Origin: Rhizobium sp. CIAT894 | GTDB lineage: Bacteria; Pseudomonadota; Alphaproteobacteria; Rhizobiales; Rhizobiaceae | Assembly (NCBI RefSeq): GCF_000172795.2 | Contig: NZ_CP020948.1 | Span: forward strand, 62,001-126,000 | DNA length: 64,000 nucleotides | Direction of reading: 5' to 3' | Shown: piece after piece, positions 34,576-43,503 of the stretch | Layout: every line of letters starts with the position of its first letter | Numbering within the stretch: position 1 is the first letter of the stretch | The notes under the pieces: model-generated | Seen by the model: only the letters and a program-made list of their open reading frames with translations | Database searches by the model: none | What the model was told of the DNA's origin: nothing | Translations under genes and position numbers: made by a program

Positions 34576-35534
34576 CGGGAAAGCCTCGCGCGCCAGCGGT
34601 TGAAGACGATGGTGATGGCGATCGCAAGTAGGCTGAGCAGGATGCAGAGCACCGCAGCAAGACCGTGATCCTGGGACTGGAAGGCAAGCCGGTAGATGTA
34701 GGTGGTGATCAGCTCGCTCTGATAGAACGGGCCGCCATTGGTCATGACGAAGACGGTGGCGAAGCCCTTCAGGCCGTTGATCATCGCCAGCGAAACGACG
34801 AAGGTCGTCACCTCGCGAAGCCCCGGCAGGGTGACATAGATCAGCTTCTGGAAGGCGTTGGCGCCGTCCACCTCAGCCGCATCGTAAAGCGAGTGGTCGA
34901 TATTCTGCAGGCCGGCGATGAAGAGCAGCATGTAAAGGCCGAAACCCTGCCACGAGCTTGCGACATTGACGGAGAACAGCACCAAAGCGGGGTCGGAAAG
35001 CCAGCCTTGCGTGAAGGCGCCGAGCCCGATCCGCGTCAGGCCGGTGTTCAGCAGGCCAAAAAACGGATCGTAGATATTGGCCCAGATGACGCCGACGACG
35101 GCGAGCGACACCAGATGCGGCAGGAAGAAGGCGGTGCGGAAGAAGACTTGCGTCACTCTCAGCCTGCTGACGGCAAGCGCCAGCAGCAGGCCGAGCCCGC
35201 CGGCCATCACCACATGATAGGCCAGCCAGACGAAGGTATGGACGAGACCCTTCCAGACGATCGGATCCTGCGCCGCTTTGGCGTAATTATCGACGCCGAC
35301 GAAGCTTGCTGATGTATTGAAGCCGGCGGAACTGTTGAAGCTCAGCCAGAACGTGGCGGCGATCGGTAGCAGGGTGAAGACGGCATAAAGGGCGAGCGCC
35401 GGCGCCATCAACCAGAATGCGGTACCGGCATCGCCATCGGTTGAGATCGACCCGGCCATTCGTGGTCTGGACATACGGGCGGGGTTGCCGCCCGTATGTC
35501 CTGGCACGGCAGGCGCATCCCTGAGAGGAGCCAT
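34572..35534 (-). CDS. MalF/UgpA-type sugar ABC permease
   Basis: A 320-residue CUT1 permease. ATG 35534 has GGAAG upstream; an in-frame GTG at 35567 would overlap the binding-protein stop and add 11 residues. Membrane segments start at FWLMAPALALYAVFTLLPIA. The EAA loop reads DAAEVDGANAFQKLIYVTLP. The N-terminus has a longer Pro/Gly/Arg-rich cytoplasmic stretch. It pairs with the 33748-34575 permease. Confidence 0.9.
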   Translation of the reverse strand: MAPLRDAPAVPGHTGGNPARMSRPRMAGSISTDGDAGTAFWLMAPALALYAVFTLLPIAATFWLSFNSSAGFNTSASFVGVDNYAKAAQDPIVWKGLVHTFVWLAYHVVMAGGLGLLLALAVSRLRVTQVFFRTAFFLPHLVSLAVVGVIWANIYDPFFGLLNTGLTRIGLGAFTQGWLSDPALVLFSVNVASSWQGFGLYMLLFIAGLQNIDHSLYDAAEVDGANAFQKLIYVTLPGLREVTTFVVSLAMINGLKGFATVFVMTNGGPFYQSELITTYIYRLAFQSQDHGLAAVLCILLSLLAIAITIVFNRWRARLSR

Positions 35535-35566
35535 GACCTTGCTTCCGGGCGTTTCTGGAATGACCA

Positions 35567-36820
35567 CTATTTCGCCTCTGCCATCTTCGCCTGGATCTGC
35601 TTCATGCCGTCCTCGCCGCCGATCTGGCCAGAGATCAGGCCCTGGATGACCTGGAAGTAGGTGTCGAGCACGGGGCCTGGCAGATAGACGCTCGGATTGT
35701 AACCGACGCCGCCGGCGGCGGCAGCGAAGATGTCCTTCAGGACGGGGGTCGGCGGTTCGACACCGGGGATTTCACGCGGGTAGATCATCGTGCTTGCCGG
35801 ATCCTGCGCGCGTTTCTTCATCACGGCATCAGACAGCATGAAGTCGATCCACTTCATCGCAAGCTCCGGCTGCTTTGAGTTGACCGGCACGAGCCAGCTC
35901 CAACCGACGCCGCCAGTTGGGATATCAGCACCCTTGATGTCGGAGGGCATGGGCGCATAGCCGGCATTGGCGAGGTCATAGCCTGCCTTGCGGGCATTGG
36001 CGGTGAACCAGGGGCCGGCAACGAACATGGCCGCGCGTTTGTTGAACCAGAGGCGCGAGGCGCCATCGAGATCGAGGCCCGCCATCTCTTTCTTGATGTA
36101 GCCCGCCTCGACCAGCTTCTGCAGCCGGATGGCGCCGGCTGCGACCGATGGATCGTCCCAGGCGATCTCGCGGCGCAGCGCCTTGCCGATCGCCTCCTTG
36201 CCGCTTGCCGATTGCAGCAGGTTGCCGAAGAGATGGCCGGCGCTGCCGGTGGTGCGCGGACCGATGGCGATCGGCTGCAGGCCGGTCTCTTCGATCGACT
36301 TCATCAGCGTTTCGAATTCGCTCCAGCTCGCCGGGATCTTCCAGCCGGCCTGCGCGAAAATATCCTTGTGATACCAGATACCAAGCGCATCGAGGCCGTC
36401 GGGAACCTCATAGATTTCGCCGCCGAACTGGCCCTTCAGCTCGGTGTAGAGCCAGGGATAGATCTCATCCTTCCAGCCGCGCTTTTCATATTGCTCGGTG
36501 AGCGGCATGACCTGCTTGGCGTTCTTGACGACGCTGATGCGGCCGATGCCGGAGTTGGTGAGGATCACGTCAGGACCGGCATCCGATTGGATCGCCGCCT
36601 GCACCGCGCCGTTGCTGATCGTCCCGGTCGGCGGCATGAATTCAACCGTTACACCGGGATTGGCCTTTTCGAAATCGGCCTTGATGCCGTTCCACAGCTG
36701 CGCGACCAGCGGTTCGGTGATTTGCTCCGGACCCCACATCTTCAGGGTTTCGGCATGCGCCGGCAAGCTTACGGCGATCATCGCCGCCAGCGCCGTTGTG
36801 CGGGCAAGAAATTTCAGCAT
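35567..36820 (-). CDS. Sugar ABC transporter periplasmic binding protein (CUT1)
   Basis: A 417-residue SBP family 1 protein with a signal peptide (MLKFLARTTALAAMIAVSLPAHAE). Seen: FEKANPGVTVEFMPPTGTI, DVILTNSGIGRISVVKNAKQ, and AAMFVAGPWFTANARKAGYD (ligand-lobe motif). It is the first transporter gene of the minus operon, 80 bases after gntR. The sugar is unknown; with a cupin and an oxidoreductase, a polyol, aldonate or amino-sugar is possible. Highest expression in the operon is expected. Confidence 0.9.
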   Translation of the reverse strand: MLKFLARTTALAAMIAVSLPAHAETLKMWGPEQITEPLVAQLWNGIKADFEKANPGVTVEFMPPTGTISNGAVQAAIQSDAGPDVILTNSGIGRISVVKNAKQVMPLTEQYEKRGWKDEIYPWLYTELKGQFGGEIYEVPDGLDALGIWYHKDIFAQAGWKIPASWSEFETLMKSIEETGLQPIAIGPRTTGSAGHLFGNLLQSASGKEAIGKALRREIAWDDPSVAAGAIRLQKLVEAGYIKKEMAGLDLDGASRLWFNKRAAMFVAGPWFTANARKAGYDLANAGYAPMPSDIKGADIPTGGVGWSWLVPVNSKQPELAMKWIDFMLSDAVMKKRAQDPASTMIYPREIPGVEPPTPVLKDIFAAAAGGVGYNPSVYLPGPVLDTYFQVIQGLISGQIGGEDGMKQIQAKMAEAK

Positions 36821-36900
36821 TGCTCCCTCCTCCGGGCCTCTCCTCGGCCACGTTTTTTGACTGTTGAAAAGGAGACCTCCCTCTCCTTCACTTCATCCGG

Positions 36901-37563
36901 CTAACCCTTCTGAAAGCGCGCCATGACGGCCTGCTGGACGTCGCTGATATGCGCGTGCATCAGCGCCTTGGCGCGGGCAATGTCGCGCGACCGGAAAGCC
37001 TGCAGGATCTGATCGCGCTCCTCGGCCGCCCTTTCGGCGAGATCGCGGCTCTCATTGGCGATCGAGCGGCAGATCTGGATCTGCAGCGCGAGCCGCGCCA
37101 GCGTTTCGATCAGTGGCGCGCTTCCCGACAGCTCGGCGATGGTCTCGTGAAATTCCTTGTCGCGAATGCCATAGGTTTCCATGTCACCGCGGCGCAGCGC
37201 CGCCACCGCCTCGTCCAGGATGCGTTCGAAACCTGAAATGTGCCGGTCGCTCATCTGCGGAACGGCGAGCTCGACGGCGAAGCATTCGAGCGTCTTGCGC
37301 AGATTGTAGAGGTCGTCGATCTCCTTCGGCGTGAAGCTGCGCACGAAGAAGCCGCGATAAGGCTTGATCTCGATCAGCCCTTCCTTGGCAAGCGTGCCGA
37401 TCGCCTCGCGGAACGGCGTGCGGCTGACCTGCAGGCGTTCCGTCAGTTCCTTTTCATCGATCGAGACGCCGCTCGGCAGCTCGCCGGAGACTATCAGGCG
37501 AACGATTTCCTCGTAGATCCGCTCGCGAAGGGTGAGGTGGCGCGGTGCGTTCATGGTCTCCAT
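36901..37563 (-). CDS. GntR-family (FadR/FCD subfamily) transcriptional regulator
   Basis: A 220-residue repressor: N-terminal winged HTH (LTLRERIYEEIVRLIVSGEL, LTERLQVSRTPFREAIGTLA) and a C-terminal FCD ligand domain (~80-215) with conserved metal-type histidines in RDKEFHETIAEL and ALMHAHISDV. It is the first gene before the sugar operon and divergent from the Tm-1-like gene at 37683. It most likely controls both directions through the repeats at 37589-37617, with a pathway intermediate as inducer. Confidence 0.9.
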   Translation of the reverse strand: METMNAPRHLTLRERIYEEIVRLIVSGELPSGVSIDEKELTERLQVSRTPFREAIGTLAKEGLIEIKPYRGFFVRSFTPKEIDDLYNLRKTLECFAVELAVPQMSDRHISGFERILDEAVAALRRGDMETYGIRDKEFHETIAELSGSAPLIETLARLALQIQICRSIANESRDLAERAAEERDQILQAFRSRDIARAKALMHAHISDVQQAVMARFQKG

Positions 37564-37588
37564 TTCCGTCTGGCGTTTGTGATTTAAG

Positions 37589-37617
37589 TATGCAATATAC
37601 TAAATAATATACAATAT
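37589..37617. promoter_or_regulatory. Candidate GntR operator: paired TATRCAATAT repeats
   Basis: TATGCAATAT at 37589-37598 and TATACAATAT at 37608-37617 are direct repeats 19 bp apart (about two helical turns) in the AT-rich gntR/Tm-1-like divergent promoter. The first is bordered by GTAT and ATAC, giving a short dyad. FCD-type regulators bind TNGTxxACNA-like dyads near their own genes, so this is the best operator candidate here. Confidence 0.55.
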
Positions 37618-37682
37618 GGAAAATACAAAATCGGAAATTTTATCGAAAGCAACAGAAAAGTTCAAAAAGAGGAGGAAAACCA

Positions 37683-38894
37683 ATGGGAAAGGTCTATGTC
37701 GTCGGCACTTGCGACACCAAGGGAGCGGAACTGAATTACGCCAGGGAGGTGGTTCGTGCGGTCGGCGCCGATGCCGTGCTGGTTGATGTCGGCACTCTTG
37801 GGGAAGGTGCCGAGGCCGATATCCGGGCACGCGAAGTCGCCGAATTTCATCCCGAAGGTGCGGCGGCCGTGCTCGGGCAGACCGATCGGGGAACGGCGGT
37901 CTCGGCCATGGCCAAGGCGTTGACGGCATTCCTCAGATCGCGGGATGACATCGGCGCCGTTCTCGGCCTCGGCGGAACCGGCAATACCGCGCTGGTGACG
38001 GAGGCGATGCGCTCGCTTCCGATCGGCCTGCCGAAACTGATGGTCTCGACGGTCGCCTCAGGCAATGTCGCGCCCTATGTCGGGCCGAACGATCTGACCA
38101 TGATGTATTCGGTCGTCGACGTTGCCGGCTTGAACGCGATCTCGCGCAAGGTGATCGGCAATGCGGCGAACGCGGTGGCTGGCATGGCCCGCAACCCCAT
38201 TCCCGCGTCGACGAACGACCGGCCGGGCATCGGCATGACCATGTTCGGCGTCACTACTTCCTGCGTCACGCAGGTTCGCGAGCAGCTCGGCAAGACGCAT
38301 GAAATCTACGTCTTCCATGCCACAGGCGTCGGCGGCCAGTCGATGGAGAAACTTGCCGATTCCGGCCTGCTGCAGGGGGTGATCGATGTGACGACGACGG
38401 AGGTTCCCGACCTACTCGTCGGTGGCGTCTTTCCGGCCACCGAGGATCGCTTCGGCGCCATCATCCGTACCGGCCTGCCCTATGTCGGTTCGGTCGGCGC
38501 CGTCGACATGGTGAATTTCGGCGCGCGGGAAACCGTGCCGGCGCCTTTCCGCGATCGTAGGCTTCACGTCCACAATGCACAGGTGACGCTGATGCGCACC
38601 ACGCCGGAGGAAAACGCCAGGATCGGCGCCTTCATCGTCGAACGGCTCAATCACATGCAAGGCCCGGTCCGTTTCCTGCTGCCGCTCCAGGGCGTTTCGG
38701 CGATCGACGCCGTTGGTCAGCCGTTCCACGATCCGCAAGCCGACGCGGCGCTGTTTGCCGCCATCCGCGACGGCTGGCGCGATGCGCCGAACAGGCGCCT
38801 CGTCGAGATAGACGCCCATATCAACAGCCCGGAATTCGCCGCCGCACTCGTCGCCAACTTCCATGACATCCATGCTTCAAGGAGGGAATTTTGA
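37683..38894 (+). CDS. Tm-1-like (UPF0261) ATP-binding protein
   Basis: A 403-residue protein of the UPF0261/Tm-1-like family, equivalent to the N-terminal domain of the tomato resistance protein Tm-1. Start [20 protein letters not shown] and [20 protein letters not shown], then [31 protein letters not shown] and [19 protein letters not shown] are hallmarks. The glycine-rich loops bind nucleotide in structures of the family. Its TGA overlaps the TTG of the next gene. The RBS is GAGGAGG. The bacterial reaction is unknown; the context suggests carbohydrate metabolism. Confidence 0.9.
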   Translation: MGKVYVVGTCDTKGAELNYAREVVRAVGADAVLVDVGTLGEGAEADIRAREVAEFHPEGAAAVLGQTDRGTAVSAMAKALTAFLRSRDDIGAVLGLGGTGNTALVTEAMRSLPIGLPKLMVSTVASGNVAPYVGPNDLTMMYSVVDVAGLNAISRKVIGNAANAVAGMARNPIPASTNDRPGIGMTMFGVTTSCVTQVREQLGKTHEIYVFHATGVGGQSMEKLADSGLLQGVIDVTTTEVPDLLVGGVFPATEDRFGAIIRTGLPYVGSVGAVDMVNFGARETVPAPFRDRRLHVHNAQVTLMRTTPEENARIGAFIVERLNHMQGPVRFLLPLQGVSAIDAVGQPFHDPQADAALFAAIRDGWRDAPNRRLVEIDAHINSPEFAAALVANFHDIHASRREF

Positions 38895-39715
38895 CCCGTA
38901 TCGACAGAAACGACATTCTCAACAAGCTTCGCCGCAAGATTGCCGAGGGCCGGCCGATCATCGGCGGCGGCGCCGGCACCGGCCTTTCCGCCAAGAGCGA
39001 GGAGGCCGGCGGCATCGACCTGATCGTGATTTACAATTCCGGGCGCTACCGCATGGCCGGGCGAGGCTCGCTGGCCGGCCTGCTCGCCTATGGCAATGCC
39101 AATGAGATCGTCAAGGAGATGGGCCGCGAAGTGCTGCCGGTCGTGCGCCACACGCCGGTGCTGGCCGGCGTCAACGGCACCGATCCCTTCATGCTCCCCG
39201 ATCACTTCCTCGACGAGCTGAAGGCAATGGGTTTTGCCGGCATCCAGAACTTTCCCACCGTCGGCCTGATCGACGGCACCTTCCGCGCTAATCTCGAAGA
39301 GACCGGCATGGGCTTCGATCTGGAAATCGACCTCATCGCCCGCGCACGCGCCAAGGACATGCTGACGACCCCTTACGTCTTCAGCAGCGACGACGCCGTG
39401 GCCATGACCAAGGCCGGCGCTGACATCGTCGTCTGCCATCTAGGCCTGACCACCGGGGGCTCGATCGGCGCCGAAATGGCGCTGACGCTCGACGGCTGCG
39501 TGGAAAAGATCAACGCGTGGTCGGATGCCGCAAGATCGGTGCGCAACGACGTTATCGTGCTTTGCCACGGCGGGCCGATCGCCATGCCCGCGGATGCGGC
39601 CTATGTGCTCGCCCGCTGCAAGGGCTGCAACGGTTTTTACGGCGCAAGCTCGATGGAGCGGCTGCCGACCGAGGTCGCGATCAGAGCGCAGGTCGAGGAT
39701 TTCGCGAAGATATAG
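38891..39715 (+). CDS. PEP-hydrolase/TIM-barrel protein, partner of the Tm-1-like protein
   Basis: A 274-residue TIM-barrel of the IGPS-like 'phosphoenolpyruvate hydrolase' family, matching the C-terminal half of plant Tm-1. Seen: [48 protein letters not shown], and [14 protein letters not shown]. The start is TTG 38891, four-base overlapped with the previous stop (TTGA) and preceded by AAGGAGGG, so this rare start is well supported. The two proteins probably form one functional unit, perhaps degrading an intermediate of the pathway served by the divergent sugar operon. Confidence 0.85.
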   Translation: MTRIDRNDILNKLRRKIAEGRPIIGGGAGTGLSAKSEEAGGIDLIVIYNSGRYRMAGRGSLAGLLAYGNANEIVKEMGREVLPVVRHTPVLAGVNGTDPFMLPDHFLDELKAMGFAGIQNFPTVGLIDGTFRANLEETGMGFDLEIDLIARARAKDMLTTPYVFSSDDAVAMTKAGADIVVCHLGLTTGGSIGAEMALTLDGCVEKINAWSDAARSVRNDVIVLCHGGPIAMPADAAYVLARCKGCNGFYGASSMERLPTEVAIRAQVEDFAKI

Positions 39716-39741
39716 GCGTCGGTTGGACCGGCCGCATGCCA

Positions 39742-39774
39742 GCTGCCGGCGCCTCCGTGGGGGGTGCCGGTGGC
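39742..39774. terminator. Hairpin between convergent genes
   Basis: About 12 pairs (arms 39742-39753 and 39763-39774, with three G-T wobbles on the plus-strand RNA) around a nine-base loop, between the TIM-barrel gene and the convergent dehydrogenase. It lacks a clear U-tract. It probably serves as a bidirectional terminator. Confidence 0.5.
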
Positions 39775-39787
39775 AATGCGCTTGGGG

Positions 39788-40639
39788 TCAGGCGCCGGTT
39801 TCACGAGGCGCGAGGATGCCGTCCAACTGTGCGACGAGTGCGCGGCTGCCCTCCACATCCTCCGCCAGCGTGGAGAAAACACCCGCCATGCCCCGGAAGA
39901 TCGTTGCCGCCGGATCGTTCTCTCCGAGGAAATCGGCGATCTCCTGCATTTCGGCGACCCAGCGATAGGCTTTCGGATACATGTCGGGAATGGATTTCGA
40001 CAGCTTGCGGTCGACATCGGGGAGGCTTTCGGCGAGTTCGGCCTTCAGGTTTTCGGCAGCACCCGAGCGCGATGCGGCAAGCAGCATCGCAGCGCCGAGG
40101 CCGATAAATCCCTTGTTGATGCCGGCATAACACATTTTCAACGCCGAAGCCGCGCCGAGCGGCCCGTCGAGCCTGCGGACCCGCAAGCCGTAATCTTCGA
40201 GCAACCTGCTTCGCTCCGCACCATCGCCGCTGACATAGACGGTCGGACCTGATCTTCCGGCAACCGGCGGGCCACCGATGATGGCGCCATCGAGCACCTC
40301 CACGCCGGTGCCTGCGAACCGTGCCGCCAGCGCCTGCATGGTTTTCGGCGCAATGGCGTTGAGATCGATGAAGGGCGCGGGCGCCGATTGCCCCGACGAC
40401 ACCTCTGCGACGAATTCGGCGACCTTGAGCGCTTCCGCCGGCGGAACGATCGACAGGATCAGCTCGGCCTTCGCCAGATCCTGGCGGCCGGCCGGCACCA
40501 TGCCGGCCGCCTTTGCCCGCGCAATCGTCGGCTGGCTCCTGCCCTCGAGATAAGTCAGCACCGTGGCGCGATGGTCGATCAGCCGTTTGGCGACGGCGCT
40601 TCCCATCGCGCCCGCTCCGATAATTGCGATATTCGGCAT
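39788..40639 (-). CDS. 6-phosphogluconate-dehydrogenase-like NAD(P)-dependent oxidoreductase (DUF1932)
   Basis: A 283-residue beta-hydroxyacid dehydrogenase-type protein. N-terminal Rossmann motif IAIIGAGAMGSAVAKRLIDH (~4-23), hinge region LNAIAPKTMQALAARF, substrate loop DGAIIGGPP, and the catalytic-lysine helix ASALKMCYAGINKGFIGLGA. The DUF1932 C-terminus follows. I start at ATG 40639 because it begins the fold exactly; the frame extends to 40690. It probably oxidises a sugar acid made in the neighbouring pathway, but it may be independent. Confidence 0.8.
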   Translation of the reverse strand: MPNIAIIGAGAMGSAVAKRLIDHRATVLTYLEGRSQPTIARAKAAGMVPAGRQDLAKAELILSIVPPAEALKVAEFVAEVSSGQSAPAPFIDLNAIAPKTMQALAARFAGTGVEVLDGAIIGGPPVAGRSGPTVYVSGDGAERSRLLEDYGLRVRRLDGPLGAASALKMCYAGINKGFIGLGAAMLLAASRSGAAENLKAELAESLPDVDRKLSKSIPDMYPKAYRWVAEMQEIADFLGENDPAATIFRGMAGVFSTLAEDVEGSRALVAQLDGILAPRETGA

Positions 40640-40852
40640 GTGAACCTCGATGATGGACGACATGCCACTAAAGCTATTGCCGATGGCCATGCCGTCAACT
40701 GCGACGTTCCGCCCCGAAGCTCATCCTGAACAGAGGACCACATCCTGCGGCGTTGCGATATCGTGGCATTTCTGCTTGATATCGGTCAAAGCAAGCACGG
40801 TCGACGGCAGGTACGATCGATACGAGCTTTCGCATTCGGGGATATCGAATCA

Positions 40853-41317
40853 ATGTATCGGACGATCATCTGCGGCATCGGCATGGGTTCCCGGCAAACG
40901 GCAAACCGTCTTCTGCGCCGGGCTGCAGCACTTGTGGACGAGGGCGGCAGCATCATCGTCACGCACGTCATCGAGAATATCCCGCATCGTCACCTGACGG
41001 AGCTTCCCGAGGCATTCGAAACGACCGCCATCATCGACGCCGAAAAGAAACTGGCAGCCCTCTGCAAGGACCTCGGGATTCCGGCAAGGATCGAGGTGCG
41101 TATCGGCGTTGCCGCCTCCGCGCTCGTCGCGGTCGCCAGGGAGACGTCGGCCGATCTCATCCTGCTGTCATCGCATGTGAGCGATATCACCGACTACGTC
41201 TTCTCCTCTATCGTCGAGACGGTCGTGCGTCACGCCGGATGCTCGGTTCTCATCGACCGGCGGCCCGATCACGCCGAAGGCTTGGCGTCTCAAGCGGAAG
41301 ACACGGCGTCGCTCTGA
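40853..41317 (+). CDS. Universal stress protein (UspA family)
   Basis: A 154-residue single-domain Usp. The fold starts MYRTIICGIGMGSRQTANRL, with the conserved second half ADLILLSSHVSDITDYVFSS and VETVVRHAGCSVLI. The usual nucleotide loop G-x2-G-x9-G-(S/T) is altered to SSHVSDITDYVFSSIVET, so ATP binding is doubtful. ATG 40853 is chosen; the longer frame has no family match. Next to CbpA/CbpM, it suggests a small stress cluster. Confidence 0.8.
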   Translation: MYRTIICGIGMGSRQTANRLLRRAAALVDEGGSIIVTHVIENIPHRHLTELPEAFETTAIIDAEKKLAALCKDLGIPARIEVRIGVAASALVAVARETSADLILLSSHVSDITDYVFSSIVETVVRHAGCSVLIDRRPDHAEGLASQAEDTASL

Positions 41318-41323
41318 CCTTCT

Positions 41324-41345
41324 GCCGCCTCCCCTCCCCGGCGGC
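41324..41345 (+). terminator. Possible weak terminator after the usp gene
   Basis: GCCGCC and GGCGGC arms around a ten-base pyrimidine-rich loop, followed by GGTTT. The stem is short, so this is only a candidate. Confidence 0.3.
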
Positions 41346-41410
41346 GGTTTGAGAACCTATATCTTTCCCAAGCCAACCGGCAGTAATGACTGCCTTGACC
41401 GGAGATATGC

Positions 41411-42325
41411 ATGAGCCAGGATCCCTATGAGCTTCTGGGCGTGAAGCGGGATGCGACGCAAAAAGACATTCAAAGCGCCTTCCGCAAGCTCGCCAAGAAA
41501 CTGCACCCCGACCTCAACCCCGGCGACAGACACGCCGAGGAACGGTTCAAGGAAATTTCGACCGCCTACGAGATCTTGAGCGATGAGGAAAAGCGCGGCC
41601 GCTTCGACCGCGGCGAGATCGACATGACGGGCGCCGAGCGGGCTCAGCGCAGCTATTACCGCGACTATGCGTCGGCGAGCGGTCCCGGCAATCCCTACCG
41701 CAACAGTTCCGGCTTCGCCGATTTCGCCGATGCCGACAATTCCTTTGCCAATTTCTTTTCGCGCCGCGCCGGCGGCGGCAGGATGCGCAGTCAAGGTCAG
41801 GACCGGCGCTTCTCCATGGAGGTCGATTTTCTCGAGGCCGTCAACGGCACCAGGACCGAGATCAAGCTTCCGGACGGACCGCAGCTCGATGTGCAGATCC
41901 CGCCCGGAACCCGCGACGGACAGACCTTGCGGCTGCGCGGCAAGGGCGAGCCGGGGATCGGAGGCGGACCACCCGGCGATGCCCTCATCGAAATCCGTGT
42001 GAGCCCTCACCGTTTCTTCACCCGCGACGGCGACGACATCCGCCTGGAACTGCCGATCTCACTCGGCGAAGCGGTGCTCGGCGGCAAGGTCCGCGTGCCG
42101 ACACCGTCGGGACCGGTCAACCTGACGCTGCCCCCGCACTCGAATACCGGCAAGGTTTTGCGTCTCAAGGGCAAGGGTGTTGCCACACGCGGCGGCGGGC
42201 ACGGCGACGTCTATGTCGCTCTGAGGATCGTGCTACCGGACAATCCCGACGAACGGCTGACGTCTCTGATGAAGGAATGGGCGACGGCAAATCCATACGA
42301 TCCGAGGAAGAACATGGAGGCCTGA
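41411..42325 (+). CDS. cbpA: CbpA-type DnaJ co-chaperone (curved-DNA-binding protein)
   Basis: A 304-residue class II J-protein. J domain residues 4-68 with HPD at 32-34 (KKLHPDLNPGD). A G/F/S-rich linker (~75-130) has SGPGNPYRNSSGFADFAD. Two C-terminal substrate domains follow (EVDFLEAVNGTRTEIKLPDG, RGKGEPGIGGG, LPPHSNTGKVLRLKGKG). It lacks the zinc-finger repeats of DnaJ, so it is CbpA-like. It stimulates DnaK and binds curved DNA. The CbpM modulator follows after two bases. Confidence 0.9.
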   Translation: MSQDPYELLGVKRDATQKDIQSAFRKLAKKLHPDLNPGDRHAEERFKEISTAYEILSDEEKRGRFDRGEIDMTGAERAQRSYYRDYASASGPGNPYRNSSGFADFADADNSFANFFSRRAGGGRMRSQGQDRRFSMEVDFLEAVNGTRTEIKLPDGPQLDVQIPPGTRDGQTLRLRGKGEPGIGGGPPGDALIEIRVSPHRFFTRDGDDIRLELPISLGEAVLGGKVRVPTPSGPVNLTLPPHSNTGKVLRLKGKGVATRGGGHGDVYVALRIVLPDNPDERLTSLMKEWATANPYDPRKNMEA

Positions 42326-42327
42326 TC

Positions 42328-42651
42328 GTGGATGATCTCGAATTCCGTCTTTGCTTGAAAATCGATGTCGTCCAGCTCGATCTCTGGATCGAACAGGGCT
42401 GGCTGATCCCGGAGATGTCGAACGAAGGACGGCAATTTCGCGACGCCGACGTCGCGCGCGCCCGGCTGATCCTGGACCTCATGGGAAACATGGGCGTCAA
42501 CGAAGCCGGCGTCGATATCGTCATGGAGCTGGTGGACGAATTGCACGGCCTGCGGGGAACGATGGGCCAGTTGATGACGGCGATAGGCAGGCAGGAGCGG
42601 GATGTTCAGCGCCGGCTGTTCGAGAGCCTGGAGGACATCGGCCGGTTTTAG
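42328..42651 (+). CDS. cbpM: CbpM-type modulator of CbpA
   Basis: A 107-residue MerR-HTH-like modulator that binds the CbpA J domain and blocks its activity. It starts at GTG 42328 preceded by GGAGG, reading DDLEFRLCLKIDVVQLDLWI then the helical GWLIPEMSNEGRQFRDADVA and a long helix (RARLILDLMGNMGVNEAGVD). The length and its place directly after cbpA match E. coli cbpAM. The two are translationally coupled (two-base gap). Confidence 0.85.
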   Translation: MDDLEFRLCLKIDVVQLDLWIEQGWLIPEMSNEGRQFRDADVARARLILDLMGNMGVNEAGVDIVMELVDELHGLRGTMGQLMTAIGRQERDVQRRLFESLEDIGRF

Positions 42652-42754
42652 ACGTTCCTTGCGCAGGCGTTTTCTTGCGACGTTCCATCGCGGCGACAAT
42701 GCGAGCCTGCTGCCTGTGAGAGGCAGTTGCAGCCGGGTGGAATGCAAGTCATCT

Positions 42755-42768
42755 GGTCATGGGTGACC
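42755..42768. promoter_or_regulatory. Candidate palindromic operator upstream of napE
   Basis: GGTCA-TGGG-TGACC is a perfect dyad with the N4 spacing used by FNR/FixK-type regulators, but the half-site does not match TTGAT. It ends 33 bp before napE. A further small stem (CTGCCT/AGGCAG, 42710-42726) lies upstream. Oxygen or nitrate control of nap through this site is speculative. Confidence 0.3.
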
Positions 42769-42801
42769 GGGCATGTTATCGTCTCTGCCTGGGGGCCTGT
42801 C

Positions 42802-42996
42802 ATGTCTGAATTGCTTCAAAAAGCATCGGGACAGAGCGATCCGCGCGCAAAACGCCGGGCGGAAGTGCTGGCTTTCCTTATCCTTGCATTCGGAATATGG
42901 CCTCTGGTTGCCGTGGGCGTCGTCGGCGGTTATGGTTTCCTCGTCTGGATGTTTCAGATCGTCTTCGGCCCTCCGGGGCCGCCGCCGGGGCATTGA
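42802..42996 (+). CDS. napE: Periplasmic nitrate reductase accessory protein NapE
   Basis: A 64-residue single-span membrane protein. The NapE pattern is visible: KRRAEVLAFLILAFGIWPLV (helix start) and GGYGFLVWMFQIVFGPPGPP. It starts the nap operon, at ATG 42802; NapE is small, and its exact role is unknown. The napF gene begins three bases after its stop. Confidence 0.9.
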   Translation: MSELLQKASGQSDPRAKRRAEVLAFLILAFGIWPLVAVGVVGGYGFLVWMFQIVFGPPGPPPGH

Positions 42997-42999
42997 GCC

Positions 43000-43503
43000 A
43001 TGTCCCAAGCGCCGATGTCGAGACGTCAATTTCTCTCAGCCCGGCCGGTAACGACCGATCACAGGATTTGCCCGCCGGGAGCATCGATGCAAAGCCTTGC
43101 CGCGGCATGCACGGGATGCGGACGATGCGAGGAGCAATGTCCCACCCTGATAATCCGTCTCGTGGACGGACTGCCGTCGCTGGACTTCATGCGAGGCGAA
43201 TGCACGTTCTGCGGTGAATGCGCGGCATCTTGCCCGCAGCCGGTCTTCACCGCGGAACGGATCGATCGCTTTGCCCACGTCGCCGCGATTGGCGACGCAT
43301 GCCTCGCGACGCGCGGCATCACCTGCCAGTCGTGTGGAGAAGCTTGTCCCCAGCAGGCAATCCGTTTCCGGCCCCGCATCGGCGGCCCGTTTGTTCCGGA
43401 GCTTCGTACCGAGATTTGCAATGGATGCGGGGGATGCATCGCCGGCTGCCCGGTCAACGCCATCACATTGCAGCTTTACGGGATGGAGGCGGCCGATGCC
43501 TGA
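43000..43503 (+). CDS. napF: Ferredoxin-type protein NapF
   Basis: A 167-residue iron-sulfur protein that helps load or reduce the NapA cluster in the cytoplasm. Four cysteine groups are seen: CTGCGRCEEQCP, CTFCGECAASCPQ, CQSCGEACPQ, CNGCGGCIAGCP. The N-terminus SRRQFLSARP resembles a twin-arginine motif but has no hydrophobic core after it, as is typical of NapF. It overlaps napD by eight bases. Confidence 0.9.
   Translation: MSQAPMSRRQFLSARPVTTDHRICPPGASMQSLAAACTGCGRCEEQCPTLIIRLVDGLPSLDFMRGECTFCGECAASCPQPVFTAERIDRFAHVAAIGDACLATRGITCQSCGEACPQQAIRFRPRIGGPFVPELRTEICNGCGGCIAGCPVNAITLQLYGMEAADA

Noticed and set aside
43000..43503. Twin-arginine export of NapF suggested by SRRQFLSARP
   Set aside because: No hydrophobic core follows the twin arginines, and NapF proteins work in the cytoplasm.
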